Assembly (NCBI GenBank): GCA_947177545.1 | Contig: CAMWVF010000116.1 | Location: 1-5,153, forward strand | Reading direction: 5' to 3' | From: an uncultured Clostridia bacterium | GTDB lineage: Bacteria > Bacillota > Clostridia > Oscillospirales > Ruminococcaceae | Length of the DNA stretch: 5,153 bases | In this document: piece after piece, positions 1-4,662 of the stretch | How the letters are laid out: every line of letters begins with the position of its first letter | Numbering within the stretch: position 1 is the first letter of the stretch | The notes under the pieces: generated by a model | Seen by the model: only the letters and a program-made list of their open reading frames with translations | What the model was told of the DNA's origin: nothing | Databases searched by the model: none | Program-made: the position numbers and the translations under genes

Positions 1-7
1 CGCTTGA

Positions 8-148
8 ATGGCTTCTGACGGAGGAGCTGCTATGCTTCGTCCTAGCAAGAAGGTTGACCAGGCTGCTGCTAAGAACATTCTTCACAAGAACGCAGCTGCA
101 AGAAAGAAGTCCCAGCTTGCTAAGAAGCTCAACGCTGCTAAGCTGTAA
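8..148 (+). CDS. rpsT: 30S ribosomal protein S20, C-terminal part
   Basis: S20 is a small basic protein that binds 16S rRNA in the 30S subunit. The frame ending in TAA at 146-148 carries the typical S20 C-terminus: KKVDQAAAKNILHKN, then AARKKSQLAKKLN and a short AAKL tail. S20 is usually about 85-90 residues, so roughly half is here and the rest lies to the left of the window. The similarity is clear from about position 44 onward and weaker at 8-43. Oddly, the same frame has TGA at 5-7, just before an ATG at 8. A full-length S20 would have to read through that point, so a sequencing or assembly error, a frameshift or a real truncation must be present at the edge. The ATG at 8 is probably an internal methionine rather than the true start. 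An intrinsic terminator follows at 175-205, as expected for this usually monocistronic gene. Identity is confident; the 5' boundary is not. Confidence 0.85.
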   Translation: MASDGGAAMLRPSKKVDQAAAKNILHKNAAARKKSQLAKKLNAAKL

Positions 149-174
149 GCGGGAACTTCAATTTTAACAAAAGT

Positions 175-205
175 AAAGCCGTCCTTTTGGGGCGGCTTTT
201 TGTTT
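175..205 (+). terminator. Rho-independent terminator of rpsT
   Basis: AAAGCCG at 175-181 pairs with CGGCTTT at 193-199, and TCC at 182-184 extends the stem against GGG at 190-192 (one G-U pair), leaving loop TTTTG. The stem runs into a T-rich tail at 197-205. It lies 27 bases after the rpsT stop codon, a good position for its terminator. Confidence 0.85.
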
Positions 206-207
206 AG

Positions 208-360
208 CTGTTCCTTGTCAGTTTTTTCAAACACAATAACGTCCTCCACCTTGCAGTCAAGAATATTGCAAAGGTCATCTATCAATTGCGTTGTTGCATC
301 TTGACCGTGCCGCAGCCTGCTTACGGTACTGCTGCCGGTGGCTTTTGGCAGAAATTCCAA
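208..360 (-). pseudogene. Remnant of a small Cro/CI-type (XRE) HTH regulator
   Basis: Read on the minus strand, this frame encodes LPKATGSSTVSRLRHG followed by a segment ending LCNILDCKVEDVIVFE. This is the helix 2-turn-helix 3 region and C-terminal helices of the short (about 65-75 residue) XRE-type repressors common in clostridia. The N-terminal helix is missing: the frame meets TAG two codons upstream of a TTG at 358-360, and the other two frames upstream show no HTH-like sequence. Only about 65 bases separate this point from the neighbouring cyclase terminator, too few for the missing part plus a promoter. At the other end the usual stop after the acidic tail is absent, and the frame runs on through the rpsT terminator into rpsT antisense. 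The turn also seems two residues short (TG-SST where relatives have TGISSST). I read it as a decayed gene. A short product started from TTG (an AGG lies five bases upstream) is possible but would lack an intact HTH. The rest of the 149-464 interval holds only the two terminators. Confidence 0.6.
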
Positions 361-418
361 CGAGACCTATGAGGCAGGTTATGCACGAAAAAAGAACGCT
401 GCCATAAAACATTTCCGC

Positions 419-451
419 TAAAAAACCCCTGTCTGAAATACAGACAGGGGT
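419..451 (-). terminator. Rho-independent terminator of the diguanylate cyclase gene
   Basis: A perfect 11-bp stem is formed by 425-435 and 441-451 (ACCCCTGTCTG and its complement) with loop AAATA. On the minus strand the stem is followed by six T residues at 425-420, and it lies just 13 bases beyond the cyclase stop codon (465-467). On the plus strand a weaker T run at 456-460 follows after four bases, so some bidirectional activity is possible. Confidence 0.92.
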
Positions 452-464
452 CAAATTTTTACAA

Positions 465-2825
465 CTACTTCTTCTCCAGATCTGCCCGAAGAATAGACTT
501 TTTATTCTTCTTCTGCTCATAAAGAACAGTATCCGCCTGTGCAAGAATTTTGGAAAGCTCCACGTCCGTACCGCATACAAACGGGTAAACGCCCACGCTC
601 ATGTGGATAACATAGGGCTTGTCATGGGTCTTGTTGAAGCTGTCCGTTGCCGCGGTAATTCTCGAACGGACTATTGCGGAAACGTCCTCGCCGCCGCTGT
701 TGTCTACCATTGCAAGGGCTGCGAACTCGTCGCCGCCGATACGTCCGATAATATCGGAGCTTCTGAATGAGTCGGAAAGAATTCTTGCAGCACTCTTTAT
801 GGCAAAGTCGCCGTCCTCGTGGCTGAATTTATCGTTGATGGTTTTCAGGCTGTCAAGGTCGGCAAAAATGATAAGCGCACGCTTGCCCTCGCGGACGGGA
901 GAATAAATAGTGCTGCTCGCCTGAGCAAAGAAGCCTCTGCGGTTGTAAACACCCGTAAGCTCGTCGATTTTGGAGATAGCGTCCAACTGCAAATTCTTCT
1001 CCTTGATCTGCATGAGGGTCTCCTCCAGCTCCAAACGGATAGCCTCCTTGTCCTGAATAAGCCGCAGAATTTTCATTGCCGCGCAAAGCTGCGCTGTCAG
1101 GGAGCTGATGTAATAGAAATAGTCGTACTCCAGCTCGCAGAGGAAAAGTCCGTAATGGTCGGCATTCAGGAATATTGTGGACAGCACCATTGTCACACGC
1201 CTGTCGGTTGGGATATATTTGTGATTGAACAGATTCCGCACCGATATTTCCTGTTCCTCCGCAGGTATTACCTCCATAACGCCGTTGTTGTGATAGGACT
1301 TCAGCAGCACCTTTGAGGGCGGCACCCATTCCTCTTTGCTTGAAAGAGTAACGGTGTCGTGGAAAACATACAAATAACTGCTCGCCATGTTTAGCCGCAG
1401 GAGCTTGTCGGTAACGGAGCCGTACCCCTCGTCGTCATAGCTGTCGAAAAGGAGCATATCCTTTGTGATAGAGTTGGACTGCCACGTGAGGAACTCAAGA
1501 TCCTCGATACGCTTGCTGCTGTGCTTTACAACGGCGTGCATAATAATTTGGTACATTCCCACAAAGATAGAGGAAAGAGCTTTCTTGTCGCTGTCGCTTT
1601 CAAGTCCCGCAGAAAAGCGCTGATTGAAATAGGACACGATATTGCACAGCTTGTCGTGGTCAACGTATTTCATGACCTTATCCATTTCAAGGAGTTCCTC
1701 AAAGCCCGATGGAATAAACTCTTTAGCCTCTTCGGTAAGGGTTATTCCGCCCTTGTCGTCCGATTGGAGCTTTTTGAAAACGTTCCTGAAATATTCTATA
1801 AATGAAGATTTTATCTCCGTAACAAGATTGCTGGTTTTGTAATTGTCAAAAAGATATTTTGAAATGGCGGTAATGGTCTGAGCGTCGGTCTTGCACCAGT
1901 TATGGTTGAACACAAACGGGTCGTCGTAGGTGCTCTTGTCGTTGATATCCGTTCTGCACCCGCATGATTTTCTCTTGACCATTGAGGAAAGAACCATCCT
2001 GTTTTCAAGGGGAAGTCCGTCGATAATTTTAAGACATTCAAGCACCGCGTCGTAGCCAAGCTCGGCAGCGTCCGCATTAACTGTGGTAAGCGGCGGTGTA
2101 AGGGTCGTTGCCACGGGAGAGTCGTCAAAGCCCGTGACTAAAATGTCCTTGCCGACCTCAATGCCGCGTTCTTGGAACACCTCGTATGCGCCTACAACCA
2201 TAGCGTCGTTGGCAAAAACAACAGCCTCTAAGTCGGGGCAGCGGTCAAGAAGCTCCCGCACAGTCTCCTGGCTGTAGGGGGAAAATCTGCCGTAAGCTAT
2301 TCTTTCCTCAACAATGGGTATACCGTGCTTTTCAAGGGTCTCGCGGTAAACGCCCAGACGCTCGTTGGCGTCGTCGTTTGTTTTTGGACCGCTTACAAAG
2401 CCTATTCTTCTGCGCCCGTGCTCGTTAATTATATGCTCAATGCAGTCCTTGAGACCGCTTTTGTTGTCAAAGCACACCGAGGGATACCCATCCAGCTCGC
2501 AGGCGAGAGTGATAACGGGAGTACCCTCGTATCTCTTTAAAAATTCAAGCTTTCTTTCCTCAGAAAGAGAGCTTCCGATAGTGCCTATCAATATCAGGAT
2601 AACGTCGATATCATCGGGGAAAGCGTATGAAAACAGGGTGTTGTACTGATACTCGTATTCGGTGCGTTTTTTGTCAACATAATGTCCTTCTATGTATCTT
2701 CCGGGGATAATGAAAAGGTTTGCGTCAATTTCCTTTGCGCCGATAATAGCTCCTCGGCAAACCGCCGAAGCGAAGTCGTCTTCAAGATGACTTATCAAAA
2801 GTCCGATATTAAGCCGTCTTTCCAT
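465..2825 (-). CDS. LacI-type ligand-binding domain fused to GGDEF diguanylate cyclase
   Basis: Predicted cytoplasmic enzyme making c-di-GMP from two GTP, probably under control of a small bound ligand. With the start at 2825 it has 786 residues. Residues about 4-290 have the LacI/PBP type 1 fold: LNIGLLIS at the start, GRRRIGFVSGP, FANDAMVVGAYE and VTGFDDSPVA, ending in an SCGC motif seen in similar fusions. The LacI DNA-binding HTH is absent. Residues about 300-590 form a largely helical, possibly partly GAF-like region of unclear family. A coiled coil (about 590-620) leads into the GGDEF domain: DELTGVYNRRGF at 621-632, metal-site FADLD near 654-658, the RSSD inhibitory I-site at 688-691 five residues before the intact GGDEF active motif at 697-701, and a C-terminal ADTVLYEQKK. 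No signal peptide, membrane segment or EAL domain is seen. An upstream in-frame ATG at 2855 would add ten residues, but it lacks an SD; ATG 2825 has AAAGGGG at 2833-2839, seven bases away. The gene appears monocistronic, with its own promoter and terminator. The ligand is unknown; a sugar is an inference from the fold. Confidence 0.93.
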   Translation of the reverse strand: MERRLNIGLLISHLEDDFASAVCRGAIIGAKEIDANLFIIPGRYIEGHYVDKKRTEYEYQYNTLFSYAFPDDIDVILILIGTIGSSLSEERKLEFLKRYEGTPVITLACELDGYPSVCFDNKSGLKDCIEHIINEHGRRRIGFVSGPKTNDDANERLGVYRETLEKHGIPIVEERIAYGRFSPYSQETVRELLDRCPDLEAVVFANDAMVVGAYEVFQERGIEVGKDILVTGFDDSPVATTLTPPLTTVNADAAELGYDAVLECLKIIDGLPLENRMVLSSMVKRKSCGCRTDINDKSTYDDPFVFNHNWCKTDAQTITAISKYLFDNYKTSNLVTEIKSSFIEYFRNVFKKLQSDDKGGITLTEEAKEFIPSGFEELLEMDKVMKYVDHDKLCNIVSYFNQRFSAGLESDSDKKALSSIFVGMYQIIMHAVVKHSSKRIEDLEFLTWQSNSITKDMLLFDSYDDEGYGSVTDKLLRLNMASSYLYVFHDTVTLSSKEEWVPPSKVLLKSYHNNGVMEVIPAEEQEISVRNLFNHKYIPTDRRVTMVLSTIFLNADHYGLFLCELEYDYFYYISSLTAQLCAAMKILRLIQDKEAIRLELEETLMQIKEKNLQLDAISKIDELTGVYNRRGFFAQASSTIYSPVREGKRALIIFADLDSLKTINDKFSHEDGDFAIKSAARILSDSFRSSDIIGRIGGDEFAALAMVDNSGGEDVSAIVRSRITAATDSFNKTHDKPYVIHMSVGVYPFVCGTDVELSKILAQADTVLYEQKKNKKSILRADLEKK

Positions 2826-2832
2826 GCCTGTT

Positions 2833-2839
2833 CCCCTTT
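2833..2839 (-). promoter_or_regulatory. Ribosome-binding site deciding the cyclase start
   Basis: AAAGGGG on the minus strand ends seven bases before ATG 2825-2823. The alternative ATG at 2855-2853 is preceded only by AT-rich sequence without an SD, so the shorter protein is preferred. Confidence 0.8.
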
Positions 2840-2914
2840 CTGTGTTTTTGCGCATTATATATTTTTCAGATATATTTTTTGAGCCGACACATATTTTCAG
2901 CCTAATTTGCCACT

Positions 2915-2942
2915 ATTATAACATAAAGCCGCGTATTTTTAA
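2915..2942 (-). promoter_or_regulatory. Probable sigma-A promoter of the cyclase gene
   Basis: On the minus strand a perfect TATAAT lies at 2920-2915, preceded by TG at 2923-2922 with one base between (an extended -10). TTAAAA at 2942-2937 is a 4/6 match to the -35 consensus, with a 16-base spacer. Transcription would start near 2908, giving a leader of about 80 bases. This suggests vegetative sigma-A expression rather than a sporulation-specific one. No known riboswitch motif is seen in the leader. Confidence 0.65.
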
Positions 2943-2955
2943 TAGTCGTTTTTTA

Positions 2956-2987
2956 TAACATTTTGTGAATAATTAATAAAAATGTTA
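2956..2987. repeat. 9-bp perfect inverted repeat, candidate operator
   Basis: TAACATTTT at 2956-2964 is matched by its reverse complement AAAATGTTA at 2979-2987, with a 14-base spacer and about 23 bases between arm centres (roughly two helical turns). It lies 14 bases upstream of the cyclase -35. It could bind a dimeric regulator. The AT-rich composition makes a chance repeat possible. Confidence 0.4.
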
Positions 2988-3012
2988 CGTTCCAAAAGCT
3001 TATTTTGCACGA

Positions 3013-3034
3013 AAACGTTTAAGAGGGACGTCCC
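3013..3034. repeat. Two adjacent ACGT-centred palindromes, one LacI/CcpA-operator-like
   Basis: AAACGTTT at 3013-3020 and GGGACGTCCC at 3025-3034 are perfect palindromes with centres 13 bases apart. The first sits in CGAAAACGTTTAAG (3010-3023), which agrees with the degenerate catabolite-responsive element consensus TGWAARCGYTWNCA at 11 of 14 places. It is therefore LacI-family-operator-like, but the outer bases fit poorly. No regulator is shown by the window itself. Confidence 0.35.
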
Positions 3035-3111
3035 GCGGCGTGTTTTTACTCCATAGTCAGATGTTACAAAGCCTTGCTTTTTTTATTACGTCTGTTTTTA
3101 TGTACTTTAAT

Positions 3112-3140
3112 GAATATTCCAAGCAAATTGCCGAAAAATA
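3112..3140 (+). promoter_or_regulatory. Possible sporulation (sigma-G/sigma-F type) promoter of gpr
   Basis: GAATA at 3112-3116 resembles the forespore sigma -35 element. After a 17-base spacer, AAAAATA at 3134-3140 partly matches the -10 (CATNNTA-like). The start point would fall near 3147, leaving a very short leader with the SD at its 5' end. gpr is forespore-expressed in Bacillus, which makes the search reasonable, but the -10 match is imperfect and the call tentative. Confidence 0.3.
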
Positions 3141-3164
3141 TCGGAAGAAAGGATTTGATAGATA

Positions 3165-4019
3165 ATGTCTAAACGAACCGACCTTGCCGTTGAGATGATA
3201 GACGAAGAAGCGGCAAGCCTGCCCAAAGGTATAAAACGGAAGCTCCGCAAAAGCTCGGCTTGCTCCATAACCGAAATCATAGTTGCCGACAGCAGCGCGG
3301 GGCGCAGGATAGGAAAGCAAAAGGGACGATACATCACCGTTGAGACCGACAGGCTTTCCGCAAGCCCGCAGGATTTCGACGAGCAGGTGGAAAACATTGC
3401 CACGGAGATTTCCGCACTAAAGGGGGAGGGAAGCTCCGCCCTTGTGGTGGGTCTCGGCAACTCGGACATAACTCCCGACGCGCTGGGACCATTGGTAATC
3501 TCACAAATAATCGCCACAAGACACCTCCACAAGGAACTCCCCGACGGTCACGACCTTAAAAATCTGAACAAGGTATCGGCGATAGCTCCCGGTGTGCTGG
3601 GGCAGACGGGCATTGAAGCTGCGGAGGTAGTCCGTTCTCTCTGCGAAGCCGTAGAGCCTGACTGCGTAATAGTCATAGACGCTCTCGCCTGCTCGGACAT
3701 AAGCCGTCTCGGGTCGACCATACAGCTTACCGACTCTGGAATTTCTCCCGGGTCGGGAGTACAGAACCGCCGCAAGGAATTTTCCGAAGCAACCTTGGGC
3801 GTCCCGGTGGTGGCGATAGGCGTCCCCACCGTGGTGGATATGCACACCATTGTGGAGAACATCACAGGCAGTCCTCCAGACAAGCACCTTCCAAACATGA
3901 TGGTAACGCCACGTGACGTTGACAAGCTTATCGAGCGTACAGCTCGGCTGCTTGCCTACTCGATAAACAAGGCTGTTCAGCCCATGCTTACGGTGGAGGA
4001 TATTACCGCTTTGAGTTGA
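3165..4019 (+). CDS. gpr: GPR germination (spore) endopeptidase
   Basis: GPR (peptidase family A25) degrades the small acid-soluble proteins coating spore DNA early in germination, releasing amino acids. It is made as a zymogen in the forespore. The 284-residue product carries the family hallmarks: RTDLAVE at 4-10, ALVVGLGN then ITPDALGP at 92-109, VSAIAPGVLGQTGIE at 137-151, VIVIDALA at 168-175, DSGISPGSGVQNRRKE at 190-205, VVAIGVPTVVD at 215-225 and MMVTPRDVD at 245-253. The two proposed catalytic aspartates are present as D105 (PDALGP) and D172 (IDALA), 67 residues apart. It is shorter than the Bacillus enzymes (about 370 residues): only about 20 residues separate PTVVD from MVTP, where Bacillus has a long insert, and just a few residues precede RTDLA, so the prosegment is very short. 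The start ATG 3165 has GAAAGGA at 3147-3153, an 11-base spacing that is a little long. No spoIIP follows; the gene ends at a bidirectional terminator facing a convergent gene. Confidence 0.95.
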   Translation: MSKRTDLAVEMIDEEAASLPKGIKRKLRKSSACSITEIIVADSSAGRRIGKQKGRYITVETDRLSASPQDFDEQVENIATEISALKGEGSSALVVGLGNSDITPDALGPLVISQIIATRHLHKELPDGHDLKNLNKVSAIAPGVLGQTGIEAAEVVRSLCEAVEPDCVIVIDALACSDISRLGSTIQLTDSGISPGSGVQNRRKEFSEATLGVPVVAIGVPTVVDMHTIVENITGSPPDKHLPNMMVTPRDVDKLIERTARLLAYSINKAVQPMLTVEDITALS

Positions 4020-4028
4020 TTACCCATG

Positions 4029-4066
4029 AAAAAAGTCCCCCGTGACAGGAGGACTTTTTATTTATT
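4029..4066. terminator. Bidirectional terminator between gpr and the convergent membrane-protein gene
   Basis: AAAAGTCC at 4031-4038 pairs with GGACTTTT at 4051-4058, and CC at 4039-4040 extends the stem against GG at 4048-4049 with one bulged A. A T-rich tail (4055-4066) serves plus-strand transcripts from gpr, whose stop is at 4019. The A run at 4029-4034 gives a U tract for minus-strand transcripts of the gene ending at 4076. Confidence 0.87.
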
Positions 4067-4075
4067 GTCAGTATA

Positions 4076-4522
4076 TTACCACATGACCGCGACCATTATC
4101 AAAAAAATTATTCCCGCAATTACCGCACACGCCTTAACTATCTGCCATGACATTTTATTAAGGTCAACGGTGCGGTCGGGACTGAAAAGAGAAAGGAAGT
4201 CCTCGATAAAATTGAAAAGACCTCCGCTCCGATACGGCGCGGGATAATTCTGCTGCTGAAGATTTTGCTGCGCATCCCTGTAGGCTTTCAGATAAGCGTC
4301 GTTGTACATTTTTTCAAACTCCGCCTTTTTTGCGGCAATTTTCCGCGCCTCCTCCTCGGCGAGCCTTGCATTTATTTCCTTGGCAAGCTCGGTGTTCCGC
4401 AGATAAATTTCCTCCTTGTTGTCCTCGAAGTTAAAATCTATCTCCACGTCGGGGAACGGGGAATATTCCTCCGCATAAGGCGGGAAATCCATTTCGACGA
4501 TATCGGGGTCTGCGGCACTCAT
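4076..4522 (-). CDS. Hypothetical tail-anchored membrane protein
   Basis: I do not recognise this 148-residue protein. Residues 1-40 are acidic and rich in proline and aromatics (MDFPPYAEEYSPFPDVEIDF), with no signal peptide. Residues about 40-90 are charged and alanine-rich, probably helical or coiled coil (LAKEINARLAEEEARKIAAKK), ending in a glutamine-rich stretch. Residues 102-114 (LFNFIEDFLSLFS) could form an amphipathic helix. A single hydrophobic segment at about 127-147 reaches the last residue (W148). This suggests a tail-anchored inner-membrane protein with its soluble part in the cytoplasm. The SD AAGGAAG at 4530-4536 is seven bases from the ATG at 4522-4520. A structured, U-tract-ended segment lies directly upstream and may control it. 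It is convergent with gpr and downstream of the S1-domain gene on the same strand. The reading frame and start are well supported; function is unknown. Confidence 0.8.
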   Translation of the reverse strand: MSAADPDIVEMDFPPYAEEYSPFPDVEIDFNFEDNKEEIYLRNTELAKEINARLAEEEARKIAAKKAEFEKMYNDAYLKAYRDAQQNLQQQNYPAPYRSGGLFNFIEDFLSLFSPDRTVDLNKMSWQIVKACAVIAGIIFLIMVAVMW

Positions 4523-4539
4523 TTGCTCACTTCCTTAAT

Positions 4540-4657
4540 AAAAAGCCGCACTTGCCGGGCAGGTAACGATACTCGCTTGTATCTTACCGTGTGAGCTTTT
4601 GCTCTTTCCAAAACAGTTACTAACGGAAAGGGTAAAGACTCAGTCTTTAATGCGGCT
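4540..4657 (-). ncRNA. Candidate structured leader or small RNA upstream of the tail-anchored gene
   Basis: Read on the minus strand, AGCCGCA (4657-4651) and TGCGGCT (4550-4544) form a perfect 7-bp long-range stem enclosing 100 bases. Inside are an AAAGACT/AGTCTTT palindrome (4648-4634), a CTTTCC/GGAAAG stem (4630-4625 with 4609-4604), a GAGC-AAAA-GCTC hairpin (4604-4593) and a strong 10-bp hairpin, GGTAA+GATAC with GTATC+TTACC, bulged by one base with loop AAGCGA (4588-4562). The closing stem runs into five Ts (4544-4540), and the SD of the next gene begins three bases later. The design fits a cis-acting attenuator or leader, or a small RNA whose terminator is its closing stem. I could not match it to tRNA, SRP RNA, 6S RNA, T-box or a riboswitch class I know. 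A terminator region for the upstream gene or a small inverted-repeat element are alternatives. Confidence 0.4.
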
Positions 4658-4662
4658 GAAAA

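Larger units (their letters stand above)
2826..3164. other. Divergent intergenic region between the cyclase gene and gpr
   Basis: This 339-base AT-rich stretch carries no convincing gene. It holds the cyclase SD and extended -10 promoter, a 9-bp inverted repeat (2956-2964 with 2979-2987), two adjacent palindromes (AAACGTTT at 3013-3020, GGGACGTCCC at 3025-3034) and the possible gpr promoter and SD near its right end. A small GC-rich island at 3022-3041 stands out from the surrounding AT-rich DNA. Open frames that enter the region from the gpr side are antisense shadows. Confidence 0.7.

Noticed and set aside
275..580. Minus-strand frame of 101 codons crossing the cyclase stop and terminator
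   Set aside because: It overlaps the cyclase 3' end in another frame and runs through a strong terminator hairpin. It also does not supply the missing HTH N-terminus.
819..1316. Long plus-strand open frame (165 codons) opposite the cyclase gene
   Set aside because: It is antisense to conserved coding sequence of the LacI-GGDEF protein, has no recognisable domain, and its coding appearance follows from the codon bias of the opposite strand.
2854..2859. Second TATAAT on the minus strand close to the cyclase start
   Set aside because: No acceptable -35 lies 16-18 bases upstream. The extended -10 at 2915-2920 is better placed.
3107..3532. Minus-strand open frame of 141 codons overlapping the gpr start region
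   Set aside because: It is antisense to gpr, rich in S/R/L/P as shadow frames usually are, and has no matching motif or SD.
3501..3925. Two minus-strand open frames opposite the middle of gpr
   Set aside because: They are shadow frames of a confidently identified gene, and their sequences show no domain.
4540..4657. tRNA, SRP RNA, 6S RNA or T-box identity for the structured region
   Set aside because: There is no TTCRA T-loop or cloverleaf spacing, no SRP GGAAGCAGCC-type loop, no 6S-sized bulged rod, and no T-box TGGNACCGCG motif.
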